NCBI RefSeq assembly: GCF_002258215.1
Contig: NZ_NEFY01000003.1
Span: forward strand, 310,001 to 374,000
Length of the DNA: 64,000 nt
Direction: 5' to 3'
Source: Marinobacter vinifirmus
GTDB taxonomy: Bacteria > Pseudomonadota > Gammaproteobacteria > Pseudomonadales > Oleiphilaceae
Shown: positions 1-8,613 of the stretch, one piece after another
How the letters are laid out: every line of letters starts with the position of its first letter
Position numbering within the stretch: the first letter of the stretch is position 1
Position numbers and translations under genes: made by a program
The notes under the pieces: generated by a model
The model's input: only the letters and a program-made list of their open reading frames with translations
Told to the model about the DNA's origin: nothing
Databases searched by the model: none

Positions 1-804
1 GCGCAGCAAGGAAACCTGACAGAGGTACAGGCCTACCTGTTGGACGAGCTTGAGCCTGCCCTTCGCCGGGCTACGCTGCTGGAGCAGCACGGGGAAGCAC
101 TTGTGGCAAGGCACATGCCTGTCTTGGCGCGCCTGGCTGAGAGTAATGATGCCGTGATCCGCGAAAGTGCCTATCGTGTACTCAGGCACGGTGCTGCGGA
201 GCGAATCCGGAATCTTGCTGAGGAAGGACTGGCTGATGACTCGTTGGCAGTACGGCTCGCCGCTTTTGAGTCAATGGTGTGGTCTGGCGTGATGCCAGAC
301 CCTGAGCGCTGGGCCAGTGTTCAGAAGGAATATGTGCACTACATTGATATGCAGTCAGACCTGCCCGCGGGCAGTGTTCTGAAAGCCCGTTACCTGATGG
401 CAGGGGACTATATCTACAAGGCAGAGCAGCTGCTCGATCGTGCCCTGGCCAAAGACCCTGGCTACGTTCCCGCCACCATACTGTTGAGTGAAATCCTTCG
501 TTCCGGCGATCGCAACCTTGAAGCAGTCCAGGCCATTGATCGAACCCTGGAGCACAGCCCTGATGAACCTCAACTGATTCACCTGCGTGGGCTGATCCGT
601 ATCGGCCTGCAAGACTACGCGGCGGCGTTGGCGGATCTGGAAAGGGCCCACGAACTGGCTCCCGGCCAGTGGCTGTTCGGTTATCGGTACGCCGTGGCGC
701 TTTTCCAACTGGATCAGAAAGGCAAGGCGCGGGAGGTGACTCAAACCATGTTACGGCGGTTCCCCGACAACGCCCGGTTACGGGCGCTGATGAATCACCT
801 GTAA
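1..804 (+). CDS. HEAT/TPR repeat protein, 3' part only
   Basis: The reading frame is open from the first base, so the gene begins before the window and only its last 267 codons are visible. The first ~110 residues look like HEAT-type alpha-helical repeats (for example LARLAESNDAVIRESAYRVL). The rest reads as tetratricopeptide repeats, with spaced A/G/Y/A/P positions such as AEQLLDRALAKDPGYVPA and DLERAHELAPGQ. HEAT plus TPR tails of this kind occur at the C-terminus of some multihaem cytochromes and other scaffold proteins. No CxxCH motif is visible here, so that link is only a possibility. The gene converges on the next one, with 41 bases between stop codons and no clear terminator. Specific function unknown. 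Confidence 0.7.
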   Translation, partial: AQQGNLTEVQAYLLDELEPALRRATLLEQHGEALVARHMPVLARLAESNDAVIRESAYRVLRHGAAERIRNLAEEGLADDSLAVRLAAFESMVWSGVMPDPERWASVQKEYVHYIDMQSDLPAGSVLKARYLMAGDYIYKAEQLLDRALAKDPGYVPATILLSEILRSGDRNLEAVQAIDRTLEHSPDEPQLIHLRGLIRIGLQDYAAALADLERAHELAPGQWLFGYRYAVALFQLDQKGKAREVTQTMLRRFPDNARLRALMNHL

Positions 805-845
805 AGATAGCTGTGGCTTGCTTCTTGGAGGTTTATTCCTCTGGG

Positions 846-1430
846 CTAGCGCACATCGTGGTTCTTTTTCGGGAACAGCCAGAAGGCAAACCAACGGGTC
901 ATTCGCGGCATCAGCACATAGCTCATCAGTAACATGACTACGATAGTTACCGCCATGGTTCTAAGCAGCAACGGGATTTGCGCAAGGATATCTCCGAACA
1001 GAACGAATACCAGAGTCACCGCAGGGTAAAGGGCCAGCCAGCTGACGAAAGTCATTTTCCATTTAGGGGGCGGCGTTACCGGATTCTGGCCGGGCAGGGT
1101 AAACCAGGTCACGATGCCTGAGGTCACTTCCCGTTCGCTGGGCTGCACCAGCAAGCTCTCAATCTGTTCAAGCAGCTCAGCCCGTTCTTCTGATTCTTCC
1201 CATTCGGTGAGGGTTTCGCGGTCCTTGAATTTGAAGACGATCCGGTACTCAGGATCTTCCGAAGATGATGGTCTGAACATGGTGGCGCCAAGGTAACCGG
1301 GGCGTTGGGATGCACGCTCCGTCATTTGGCTGCTGAGCTTTTCAAATGCGGCTTCTTGACCTTTTTTGACTCGCCTTGATACCACTACCGTGAGAGGGGA
1401 AAACGGCTCGTCAGGACGTTCAGAGATCAT
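846..1430 (-). CDS. ABM-domain protein with C-terminal membrane helices
   Basis: 194 residues. Residues ~10-105 form an antibiotic-biosynthesis-monooxygenase (ABM, dimeric alpha-beta barrel) domain, with the usual sequence of a VVVSRRVKKGQEAAFEKL strand/helix, PGYLGATMF and YRIVFKFKD. Residues ~120-185 hold two or three hydrophobic helices ending in a basic tail, so the domain is anchored in the inner membrane. This architecture is a known conserved family, usually annotated only by its domain, and the substrate is unknown. The start is supported by AAGGAG seven bases upstream. It lies downstream of the DUF1329 operon terminator, so it probably has its own promoter in 1434-1505. I infer no role in phenol catabolism beyond proximity. 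Confidence 0.8.
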   Translation of the reverse strand: MISERPDEPFSPLTVVVSRRVKKGQEAAFEKLSSQMTERASQRPGYLGATMFRPSSSEDPEYRIVFKFKDRETLTEWEESEERAELLEQIESLLVQPSEREVTSGIVTWFTLPGQNPVTPPPKWKMTFVSWLALYPAVTLVFVLFGDILAQIPLLLRTMAVTIVVMLLMSYVLMPRMTRWFAFWLFPKKNHDVR

Positions 1431-1507
1431 GTGGTTACTCCTTAGTGCGGGTTTTCCATGTAACGATCAAGGAAAGCATGGAATAGAACCGGCATCATCG
1501 CCAGCAT

Positions 1508-1533
1508 AAAAAGGGGCCCGCAAGAGCGGGCCC
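1508..1533 (-). terminator. Rho-independent terminator of the envelope operon
   Basis: GGGCCCGC (1514-1521), loop AAGA, GCGGGCCC (1526-1533). On the minus strand the stem is followed by a T-run. It lies 26 bases past the DUF1329 stop, so it ends the four-gene minus-strand operon. Confidence 0.85.
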
Positions 1534-1558
1534 AGAGAGAGCGACAACAACGAAGAGA

Positions 1559-2890
1559 TCAGCTTCCCGTTGCGCGCATATGCTGGACGTTGAACATCTG
1601 CGGCTTGGAGAGCTCCGGATCAACCTGACCTTTAAACTGTCCGGTTGTGCAATGGCTGGCCTGTACATCAATCATGCTGAACGCATCATCGATAGAGACA
1701 CCGGTACCTTTGTTCTTGGGCAGGTGATAGTCAGGGTGGGCCTGGCCGATGGTGAAGGTCTTCCACAGGCTGCCCTTGCGGTCGTAAGACACGGTCCGGG
1801 GAATAGTGAAGGTCTGTGCGTCCATATAATGAACGCGCTTCTGCAGCGGATGGCTGTCATCCACCGGAACGGCTTCCACCTCGTACACCTTGCGCAGTTG
1901 CCAGGTGATTTCCGGGAAACAACCACCCTGGCCATCAAAGGCAACAACCTGGTAGCCATCGTCGTCCTGGTGAGTCTCTGTATCGAGCTTCATGTCATTG
2001 TGGTTATAGAAGGGCATCAGCATGTGACGGGTCCCTTTGTAGGTCCAGTTCATGTCTGAAATGCGACCGTTATAACCTTCAAAGTCCTCGATCATCAGAT
2101 CGGAACCCAGGAACGCATCGGTAACCTGACCGGTAGCCAGACGGCGTACACGACGCTGGAAGCCCAGATACAGCCATGAATTGTCCCGCTTGAGGTCGTC
2201 GGAAGCGCGGTGGATCAACAGCTGGGTGTTGCGAACATCAGCGGGATCCAGAACCTGCACGTAGATAGCGCGGAATAGGTCAGACGGGTTTGGCGTAATC
2301 TCAGGTACTGGTTCCTGGTTCACCCGGCCCTTGAAGTTCAGGAAATGGAAATTGAACTTGATGGTACGTTCCACCTTGCCGGAATCCATATCCCGGTACT
2401 TCCAGTAGAACGGATAAATGGCAGCACTATCACCCCAGTTGTAGCCATATTTGTAGTTCCATGCGAGCTTTTCACCGGCCCGGGGGTCGCTGGCATCCGG
2501 TTCCTCAGGGAATGGTCTGCCAGCCTGCCATCCGTTGATCTCACCTACCTGGTCGCCCAGGGATACCTTACCCAGAGAATCACGAGTGGCATTTACGTAG
2601 CCTTCATTCAGGCCAAAAGAAGTGGTATCGCCTACGGTGATCGATGTCCAGCCATTTTCGATAAAGGTGTAGAAGGCAGGGTCGATGACATCCTTGAACT
2701 GGGCCACGTTGGACTGGTCGATGGTCATGCCAACATTGAGGCCCGCATGGTTCGGAACCTCGTTCTCATAGGGAAAGAAGGAGTTCTGAATAACATCCTC
2801 GTTTGCCTGCACCTGAGTGGCAAACATGCCAGCAGCAAGACCAGCTGCGAGGCACCGTGACAGTATTGTCGGTTTTGTTGTTGGTTTCAT
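1559..2890 (-). CDS. DUF1329 periplasmic/outer-membrane-associated protein
   Basis: 443 residues with a Sec signal peptide (basic KPTTKPTILSR, hydrophobic LAAGLAAGMFA, cleavage near VQA-NE). Length and sequence fit the DUF1329 family, whose fold resembles the LolA/LolB lipid-carrier type. Members are almost always encoded beside a DUF1302 barrel, as here. The start has AGAGGAT at a good distance. It is the last gene of a YCF48-RND-DUF1302-DUF1329 operon that ends at the terminator at 1508-1533. The inferred role is periplasmic handling of a hydrophobic substrate between the RND pump and the DUF1302 barrel. No biochemical activity can be assigned from sequence. Confidence 0.85.
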   Translation of the reverse strand: MKPTTKPTILSRCLAAGLAAGMFATQVQANEDVIQNSFFPYENEVPNHAGLNVGMTIDQSNVAQFKDVIDPAFYTFIENGWTSITVGDTTSFGLNEGYVNATRDSLGKVSLGDQVGEINGWQAGRPFPEEPDASDPRAGEKLAWNYKYGYNWGDSAAIYPFYWKYRDMDSGKVERTIKFNFHFLNFKGRVNQEPVPEITPNPSDLFRAIYVQVLDPADVRNTQLLIHRASDDLKRDNSWLYLGFQRRVRRLATGQVTDAFLGSDLMIEDFEGYNGRISDMNWTYKGTRHMLMPFYNHNDMKLDTETHQDDDGYQVVAFDGQGGCFPEITWQLRKVYEVEAVPVDDSHPLQKRVHYMDAQTFTIPRTVSYDRKGSLWKTFTIGQAHPDYHLPKNKGTGVSIDDAFSMIDVQASHCTTGQFKGQVDPELSKPQMFNVQHMRATGS

Positions 2891-2908
2891 GTTTTTATCC
2901 TCTTGTTA

Positions 2909-4852
2909 TCAGAAGCTGTAACGGGCAGTCAGCTGGATTTCGTCTTCTTTCTGGGCCATACCGATGGGGCCGGACTTGAAGCGACCGAGAGGCTCATAAC
3001 TTCCGAGACCGGCAGACTCTCCTGGTTGATGGCCCGTAACGCCCGGTGTTTGGGTGAACGGATCCCAAGGATTACAGGAGCGACAATCGTCGAATTCACG
3101 GGCACCGTTGCCCACTTTGAAGTTTCCGCCCAAAGTCAGCTTGAAATTGTCGTTAACCAGCCAGTCAACTGAAGGTGCAATAGCGGTAGCTTGCGCTCGG
3201 AAGTCATGTGCTGTGATGATTTTCGGGGTCAGGCGACCATTCATGTAGAACCCTTGCATTAACAAGGTGGCGGTCCAGTTGTGTTCATAATCTGGAATGC
3301 CAGCTTCGCCGTAGGTTCTCTGCTCACGTTCGTGGTCCAGAATGTGCTGGCCGAAAATCTGTCCGGAGAACAGGAAGGCCTGGCTTTCGTTCAGGGCCGG
3401 GATGAAGATGTTTTTGTCCGCGCCGATTACGTAACGGAGTACATCTGATTCGGAATAGAGCTCTTTGCGAAGGGTATTGGCAAATTCCTCACCCGAGGTG
3501 TAAGCCGTTTCTACGCGGAATACCGTGTCAATTCCCTGAGAGTAATAGTCCAGAGAGCCACCAACGAGATTCACGCGCGGGAAGTGGATGTCGAAAGCGA
3601 TCAGGCTCGGCCAGACAGCAGTCTCTCCGGTGAACCCATTGGTTGCAGGAATGCCCCCTCTGAGAGAGGGCAATTGGGAGCGATAGGTCAGGGCATTGAG
3701 AGAGAATCCAAGATCGCCATAAACCCCTTCAAGCTTCAGGCCCAGCTGAGTATTTGACAGGCTCCAGCTCGGCATGTGTGCCTTGCGGATACCGATCTGG
3801 CCGGGTCCGAAGTCTGTTGCGAGGCCCCCGTCAGGAGTAGCCCCCGCGAAGTTTGCCACGGTTCCACCATTTTCCCAGAGGTTGTTCATGCCCCGGAAGA
3901 AACAGCCGGCATCCAGGATCACGTTTGGTTGGCCGCACTGGCCAATGTCATGGGGGCGGAACTTGTCGAAGTTCCACACCACCTGAAAGTTCAGGTCATC
4001 AAATGCCAGACCGTCGAACACTTCGGTGGGGCCCATGCGGTAGTCAGTCCGCAGGATCCACATGGGAATCCGGATATCTTCCAGTTCGTCATAGATGTTG
4101 TTCCGGGAGTAGTCCACCGGGTTGATGACATCGAGTACCCGGAACAGGTCCGTTCTGCCCCAGATAACCTGCTGTTTACCCAGTCGTGTACTCAGGATGT
4201 TGCCGTTATCGAAGTTAATATCGAAGTCGGCATAGAGTTCCCGGATGAAGTCGGCGCGATCGTTGAACTCCTGGAATCTCAGGTCGTTGGAGTCTTTGTC
4301 CAGATACCCGTTGATACAGCCGCGGTCGTCTTTGTCACAAGGGCGCACCGGAACGCCGAAGGCAACACCGTTGTTCTGTGAATGCAAATGCTCCCCCAGA
4401 ACCACCATGCCATCATTGGGGTTCTGGCTAACATCAAAGCCAAAAGTGTTACCAGGGGGCAAAGGAATAGCACTTGCAGGACTGCCAACACCACTTCCAT
4501 GCGGAACAGTGCCTTGAGGTAGATCTTGTAACTGAACCGGACCCCCTGCGTTTCGTCCATACTCATCATCATTCAGATCATAAACTCCGTCATAACTTCC
4601 CCGGAGTGTGGCGTTGAAGCCCACATTGCTGAAAATTCCCACATCACCGGCTTTTTTCTCCAGCTCTAGTTGCAAGGTATTGCGGAATTTCGAAAGCCCC
4701 ACGCCTTCTCGGCCGTAGGTGGCGTTTTCAACGTAGCCGTTAACGCGGGTATCTTCGGCCGCTACGGTTGTGGTCATTGGAGTCAGCGCCAGGCTGGCAC
4801 CACCCGCAAGGGTGTAGCACCAGAACCTCAGGCCTTTTGTTTTTATTTGCAT
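2909..4852 (-). CDS. DUF1302 outer-membrane beta-barrel protein
   Basis: 647 residues. An N-terminal signal peptide ends near VAA-ED (residue ~32). The mature protein alternates polar and hydrophobic strands and ends in ARYSF, the aromatic C-terminus typical of outer-membrane barrels recognised by the BAM complex. Two cysteine pairs (CDKDDRGC, CRSC) are probably extracellular-loop disulfides. The protein matches the DUF1302 family in length and in its early VNGYVENATYGREGVGLSKFRN motif. It lies 18 bases upstream of DUF1329 and downstream of the RND gene in one operon. It is probably a channel or docking barrel for a hydrophobic compound. Its co-regulation with phenol genes points to aromatic substrates, but that is inference. 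Confidence 0.87.
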   Translation of the reverse strand: MQIKTKGLRFWCYTLAGGASLALTPMTTTVAAEDTRVNGYVENATYGREGVGLSKFRNTLQLELEKKAGDVGIFSNVGFNATLRGSYDGVYDLNDDEYGRNAGGPVQLQDLPQGTVPHGSGVGSPASAIPLPPGNTFGFDVSQNPNDGMVVLGEHLHSQNNGVAFGVPVRPCDKDDRGCINGYLDKDSNDLRFQEFNDRADFIRELYADFDINFDNGNILSTRLGKQQVIWGRTDLFRVLDVINPVDYSRNNIYDELEDIRIPMWILRTDYRMGPTEVFDGLAFDDLNFQVVWNFDKFRPHDIGQCGQPNVILDAGCFFRGMNNLWENGGTVANFAGATPDGGLATDFGPGQIGIRKAHMPSWSLSNTQLGLKLEGVYGDLGFSLNALTYRSQLPSLRGGIPATNGFTGETAVWPSLIAFDIHFPRVNLVGGSLDYYSQGIDTVFRVETAYTSGEEFANTLRKELYSESDVLRYVIGADKNIFIPALNESQAFLFSGQIFGQHILDHEREQRTYGEAGIPDYEHNWTATLLMQGFYMNGRLTPKIITAHDFRAQATAIAPSVDWLVNDNFKLTLGGNFKVGNGAREFDDCRSCNPWDPFTQTPGVTGHQPGESAGLGSYEPLGRFKSGPIGMAQKEDEIQLTARYSF

Positions 4853-4884
4853 GGCTTGTCCTCGTTACAGGTTTTTTGGAGTTT

Positions 4885-4908
4885 CGTACCGGGTTTACGC
4901 CCGGTACG
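4885..4908 (-). other. Intercistronic hairpin over the RND stop codon
   Basis: CGTACCGGG (4885-4893) pairs perfectly with CCCGGTACG (4900-4908), and the RND stop codon lies at the loop. There is no T-run, so it is more likely an mRNA processing or stability element than a terminator. Confidence 0.5.
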
Positions 4909-7360
4909 GTTCTCCTGGCACAAATCCGTCCTCCTGCTTCCTGGCGGGAGCAGCAGCCGGAGTTGATTTCGGTTTTCTGTGTTCGGAATGCAGAATGCCG
5001 TCTTCGTCTGCATAGACATCGGTGATAAAGCGTGGCTTGAAGACCAGCACCCATGAGGGCACCAGAAGCATTGCTGCAAGACCGTTGATGATGATCATCA
5101 CGCACAGCAGTAACGCGGCATCGGACTGGAAACGCAGGTCAGAGAAGATCACCCACATGATGATTCCTGCCATCAGCGTCAGTGCGGTAAAGCTTATTGC
5201 CATGCCGGTTGTAGAAATCGAACGCTGCACAGCTTCCCGGAGGTTCTGAAACTTGGCCATTTCTTCCCGGATGCGGTCCATCATGTAGATGGAGTAATCG
5301 ATGCCGACACCTATGCCAACGGCGATTACCGGCACCGTGTTGATGTCGATACTCAGGCTGTTCAGGCCCATATAGGCGTAGGTCAGGGTGGTGGCAAACA
5401 GCATAGCCATCAACATCATGAGGCCGGCGTGCCATGAGGTGTAGAACAGCATGACAAAGGCAAAAATCAGCAGGAATACGAGCGGCAGAACGATTACATT
5501 GGTCTCGAATGCTGATTCGTTCATTGCGGCCGCTACGCCCAGGGTCCCCCCGGCCAGCCGAATGGTCAGTCCTTCTACGCTATCGCCATTCTCTGCAATC
5601 CATTCCTTTGCCATGTGAATGGCGCGGCGAATGGTTTCGCCCTGGCGATCCTTGTAGTAGAAAACCAGGTTGGCAACGCGGTCGTCGGTATCGTTGAACT
5701 CATCCAGAGCTCCGGGGATCGGGCTGGACGCCATGTAGGTAAACATCAAACCGCCCACGTAACCTGCATCATGGGGAATCTGGAACCAGCGGGGGTCGTC
5801 GTTGTGCATCAGACGGTTTACCTGCTTGACCAGGTCTGGCAGTCCCTTGGTGCCACCTACTTCCGGGTCAGTCAGCATATGGGCCTGAAGGTCGGCCAAC
5901 GCTGTCAGTACCTCCGGGCGTTTCAGCCCTCCTTTTTCATCGGTTTCAGCAACGATATAAAGTTCTTCTGATCCAGGGAAACGCTCGTTCACGATCCGGG
6001 ACGAGTCGTTGTAGTCATGATCTGGATAGAGAATTGGAGAACCGGGCTCGGAGTCGCCAATCTGGACATTGGATGCGGCCAAGAGTCCGCCGAGCATCGC
6101 AATGGCGCCTACGGCCAGGATGACTCGGGCAGAACCCGGTTTGGTGACCATGCGCGAACTGGTGCTACCAATATGGCGCAACACCGTTTCCCGGATTTTC
6201 GGGTTCTTGGGTGTTGGCAGGATGGAGAGCAGCAGTGGTACACCTACCAGAACGGTGAATACCACGGTGATGGCCCACAAGGAGGCATAGATGCCAAGGT
6301 GGGTGTTGAGAGGGATAGAGCCAATGGCGATAAGGGATAGACCGATGGCGTCAGACACCACCCCTAGCGATCCTGGACGGAACAGGCTGTCAAAGGTTGC
6401 CTTGGCAGCTTTCGGGCCGTTACCCAGTTCCTGGGTTTCGGCATAATAACGCTCAACCAGCTGAACCCCGTGGCTCATGGCTCGCGCAGCAATCAAAAAG
6501 GGGATTACCAGGCCGAGAGGGTCAAGGTTGTAACCCAGGAAGCTGATAATCCCAAGCCCCCATATTGTGGAGACAAGAACGCCGCCTAGGGGGATGAGCA
6601 CACCGTACGCTTTACGGAAGTGGAAGATGAGCAGCGCTAGCATGGAGAGCACAGTGAACACAAAAATTTGCAGGATCTGATCCATATAGGTGTAGGCCCA
6701 ACCCACTAATACCGGCTGGCCTGTGGCATAGATGGTAACGCCTTCCGATGCCTCTTCAGCTCGCAGTTCCTGGAGTTGGGCAAACGTTGTTTCATAATCT
6801 AGTTTGCCTTCGATCAGCTGTGCTTTGACCAGCGCCATCTTCAAGTCGGGTGACACGAGAGGCCCATAGACCCGCGGGTTTGCTGCAACATCAGCGCGCA
6901 TGGATTCCAGTTCATCGGAGGAATACAGACCGCGAGTGGAGTCGTAGTAGGGCTCGGAGTTAATACTACCTACTTCGGTGAGCCATACTTTTCGGGAGTT
7001 TCGATGGGTGACACTGGATACCAGGTTGTGGTTTACACCCGGCAGGCTATCGACGGCCTGAGTAATTCGATCGATGCGAGCGAGATTTTCATTCGTGAAA
7101 ATGTCGCCTTCTTCAAACTCAACCCCTACCACCAAAACATTAGCACCACCGAAACTGTCTTTGATGGAGTTGTGCAGTTCAATGTAGGGGTGTTGTTGGG
7201 GCAGCAGGTCGGCAAAGTCGGTAAATATTTTCAAACCGGGAATTCGCAGGGCGAAAACCAGGGTCAGAATAGCAATCAGTGAAAGCACCTTGCGTGGGTT
7301 GTTGAATATCCACACTTCCAGCAGGTGCATCAGGTGCGTGAAACGATGCAGTTTGGACAT
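4895..7360 (-). CDS. RND-superfamily transporter (MMPL/hydrophobe-exporter type)
   Basis: 821 residues, single-chain RND protein of the MMPL/HAE3-like branch. One N-terminal helix (about 22-43) is followed by a periplasmic domain, a cluster of helices with the sterol-sensing-like segment VLIPLGGVLVSTIWGLGI, a second single helix (LAVGAIAMLGGLLAAS), a second periplasmic domain and a final cluster containing GIGVGIDYSIYMMDRIRE, a hallmark of this family. At ~820 residues it is shorter than AcrB-type pumps (~1040), and no membrane-fusion (HlyD) gene is nearby. It starts 11 bases after the YCF48 stop and sits in one operon with DUF1302 and DUF1329. Proton-driven movement of a lipid-like or aromatic substrate across the envelope is the likely role. 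The direction, import or export, cannot be read from sequence. Confidence 0.88.
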   Translation of the reverse strand: MSKLHRFTHLMHLLEVWIFNNPRKVLSLIAILTLVFALRIPGLKIFTDFADLLPQQHPYIELHNSIKDSFGGANVLVVGVEFEEGDIFTNENLARIDRITQAVDSLPGVNHNLVSSVTHRNSRKVWLTEVGSINSEPYYDSTRGLYSSDELESMRADVAANPRVYGPLVSPDLKMALVKAQLIEGKLDYETTFAQLQELRAEEASEGVTIYATGQPVLVGWAYTYMDQILQIFVFTVLSMLALLIFHFRKAYGVLIPLGGVLVSTIWGLGIISFLGYNLDPLGLVIPFLIAARAMSHGVQLVERYYAETQELGNGPKAAKATFDSLFRPGSLGVVSDAIGLSLIAIGSIPLNTHLGIYASLWAITVVFTVLVGVPLLLSILPTPKNPKIRETVLRHIGSTSSRMVTKPGSARVILAVGAIAMLGGLLAASNVQIGDSEPGSPILYPDHDYNDSSRIVNERFPGSEELYIVAETDEKGGLKRPEVLTALADLQAHMLTDPEVGGTKGLPDLVKQVNRLMHNDDPRWFQIPHDAGYVGGLMFTYMASSPIPGALDEFNDTDDRVANLVFYYKDRQGETIRRAIHMAKEWIAENGDSVEGLTIRLAGGTLGVAAAMNESAFETNVIVLPLVFLLIFAFVMLFYTSWHAGLMMLMAMLFATTLTYAYMGLNSLSIDINTVPVIAVGIGVGIDYSIYMMDRIREEMAKFQNLREAVQRSISTTGMAISFTALTLMAGIIMWVIFSDLRFQSDAALLLCVMIIINGLAAMLLVPSWVLVFKPRFITDVYADEDGILHSEHRKPKSTPAAAPARKQEDGFVPGEPYRA

Positions 7361-7371
7361 GATCGGTTACC

Positions 7372-8364
7372 TCAGTCTGTGCTGGCGGCAAGGGCCGTTT
7401 GGGGTTCAATGTCAAATAGCAGGCCTCGGCCTCCGGCTACGAGAAGACGCTGGTCAGGCAGAGCCAGCCCGGCCCTGAGGTAGAGCGGCTGTTCGGATTC
7501 AGAGATCTTGTTCCAGGTATCTTTCTGCAGTTGTAGTACAGTGGCGTTGTCTGCCAACGCATAAAGACTGCTGTCTCCAGCTATGAAACCGAAGATCGGA
7601 GCGTTGGTTGCTGTCGACATCTGTTCCCAGTTCTCACCACCATCGTTGGTCTTGTAGATGAAGCCGTTAAGGCCGCCAATCCAACCGTTATCGGCGTCCT
7701 TGAAGTAACTGGTGTGAACGTAGAATTCGTCAGGGGCATACCCCGCAATATCCCAATTCTCACCACCATCTTCGCTCTTCAGAACAAGCCCGTATTCACC
7801 AGTTGCAATGGCCTGGTCTTGGTTGATGAACTGGAGGTTATTGATGATGGCATCTTCGTAAAGGGAAGCCTCGTTCCATGATTCGCCCTGGTCTGCACTG
7901 TGCTGAACCGTTGTGAAGCTCCCTGCAGTCACCCACTTGCCATCAGGCGAGCAGGCAGCAGTCATCATCTGCTCCTGGCTGGGGAGGGCATGTTTTACCC
8001 AGTTTTGGGCGGACGCATCGCCATGCCAGAGGTTATTGTCAAAGCTAAGCGCAATGAAGCTTTGATCAGGACACGATGTAATCGACAGGAAGCTGTTCCC
8101 GGTGATTTCAGGATGCCGTTTCCATCTCTTCCCTTGATCACTGCTGGAGAGAAGAACGCCATCGTTGCCAGCAACAACAATAGTGTTCCGGTTGCTGGCC
8201 ATGGCCTGATAGAAATCGGTTCTTTTGGTGGGCTGATTCTCAATGCTTCTGACCGCTTCAAGGTTGAGCGGGGCTTCGCATCCTGTCAGCAATAGTGTAG
8301 TGGCGCTAGCAAACACCAGTGCAACGCCGGAGGCGCGCACAGAGCGCATAGGGGCTTCTTGCAT
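7372..8364 (-). CDS. YCF48/BNR-repeat lipoprotein
   Basis: 330 residues from the first ATG; Met6 is an alternative start. A lipobox LLTGC (Cys29) follows a hydrophobic segment, so this is a predicted lipoprotein. The rest is a beta-propeller with repeated Asp-box motifs: SSDQGKRW, SADQGESW, SEDGGENW and TNDGGENW. This is the YCF48/photosystem II assembly-factor-like family. In non-photosynthetic bacteria these genes often sit beside RND and DUF1302/1329 genes, as here. It is the first gene after the sigma-54 promoter at 8417-8431, and the RND start follows 11 bases after its stop. A scaffold or accessory role for the envelope transporter is the most reasonable reading. Confidence 0.85.
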   Translation of the reverse strand: MQEAPMRSVRASGVALVFASATTLLLTGCEAPLNLEAVRSIENQPTKRTDFYQAMASNRNTIVVAGNDGVLLSSSDQGKRWKRHPEITGNSFLSITSCPDQSFIALSFDNNLWHGDASAQNWVKHALPSQEQMMTAACSPDGKWVTAGSFTTVQHSADQGESWNEASLYEDAIINNLQFINQDQAIATGEYGLVLKSEDGGENWDIAGYAPDEFYVHTSYFKDADNGWIGGLNGFIYKTNDGGENWEQMSTATNAPIFGFIAGDSSLYALADNATVLQLQKDTWNKISESEQPLYLRAGLALPDQRLLVAGGRGLLFDIEPQTALAASTD

Positions 8365-8416
8365 TGTTCTGTCACCGTCTTTGTTTTTGTGAAGTAAAGC
8401 GACTGACGGTGATTCA

Positions 8417-8431
8417 GCAATGCCTGTGCCA
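8417..8431 (-). promoter_or_regulatory. Sigma-54 (-24/-12) promoter of the envelope operon
   Basis: On the minus strand 8431-8417 reads TGGCACAGGCATTGC, a perfect -24/-12 element (TGGCAC-N5-TTGC). It differs by one base from the phenol-operon promoter TGGCACAGGCGTTGC. The expected transcript start is near 8405, about 40 bases before the YCF48 start at 8364. Confidence 0.85.
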
Positions 8432-8528
8432 GATTATTATTGATTTTTTAACATACTGAATAACAGAGGGTTTTCTGGGGCAGGTAGTATCTTAAGAATT
8501 GTGTGGATGATCACTTTCAGCGTTGACT

Positions 8529-8571
8529 TTTATCAAATGATGAATTTCAGATTCCAGTTGCTGATTTGATC
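8529..8571 (-). promoter_or_regulatory. Putative paired DmpR enhancer sites
   Basis: TTTATCAAATGATGAA (8529-8544) matches the reverse complement of the site at 10485-10500 in 14 of 16 bases. TTGATCAGTTTACGAA (8556-8571) matches the DmpR/XylR-type palindrome TTGATCAATTGATCAA in 12 of 16. Their centres lie about 130 and 160 bases upstream of the expected start of the minus-strand operon, the normal distance for enhancers of this family. Confidence 0.65.
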
Positions 8572-8613
8572 AGTTTACGAAAGCAGCAACATCCGTGTCG
8601 CGCTCAAACAGGC

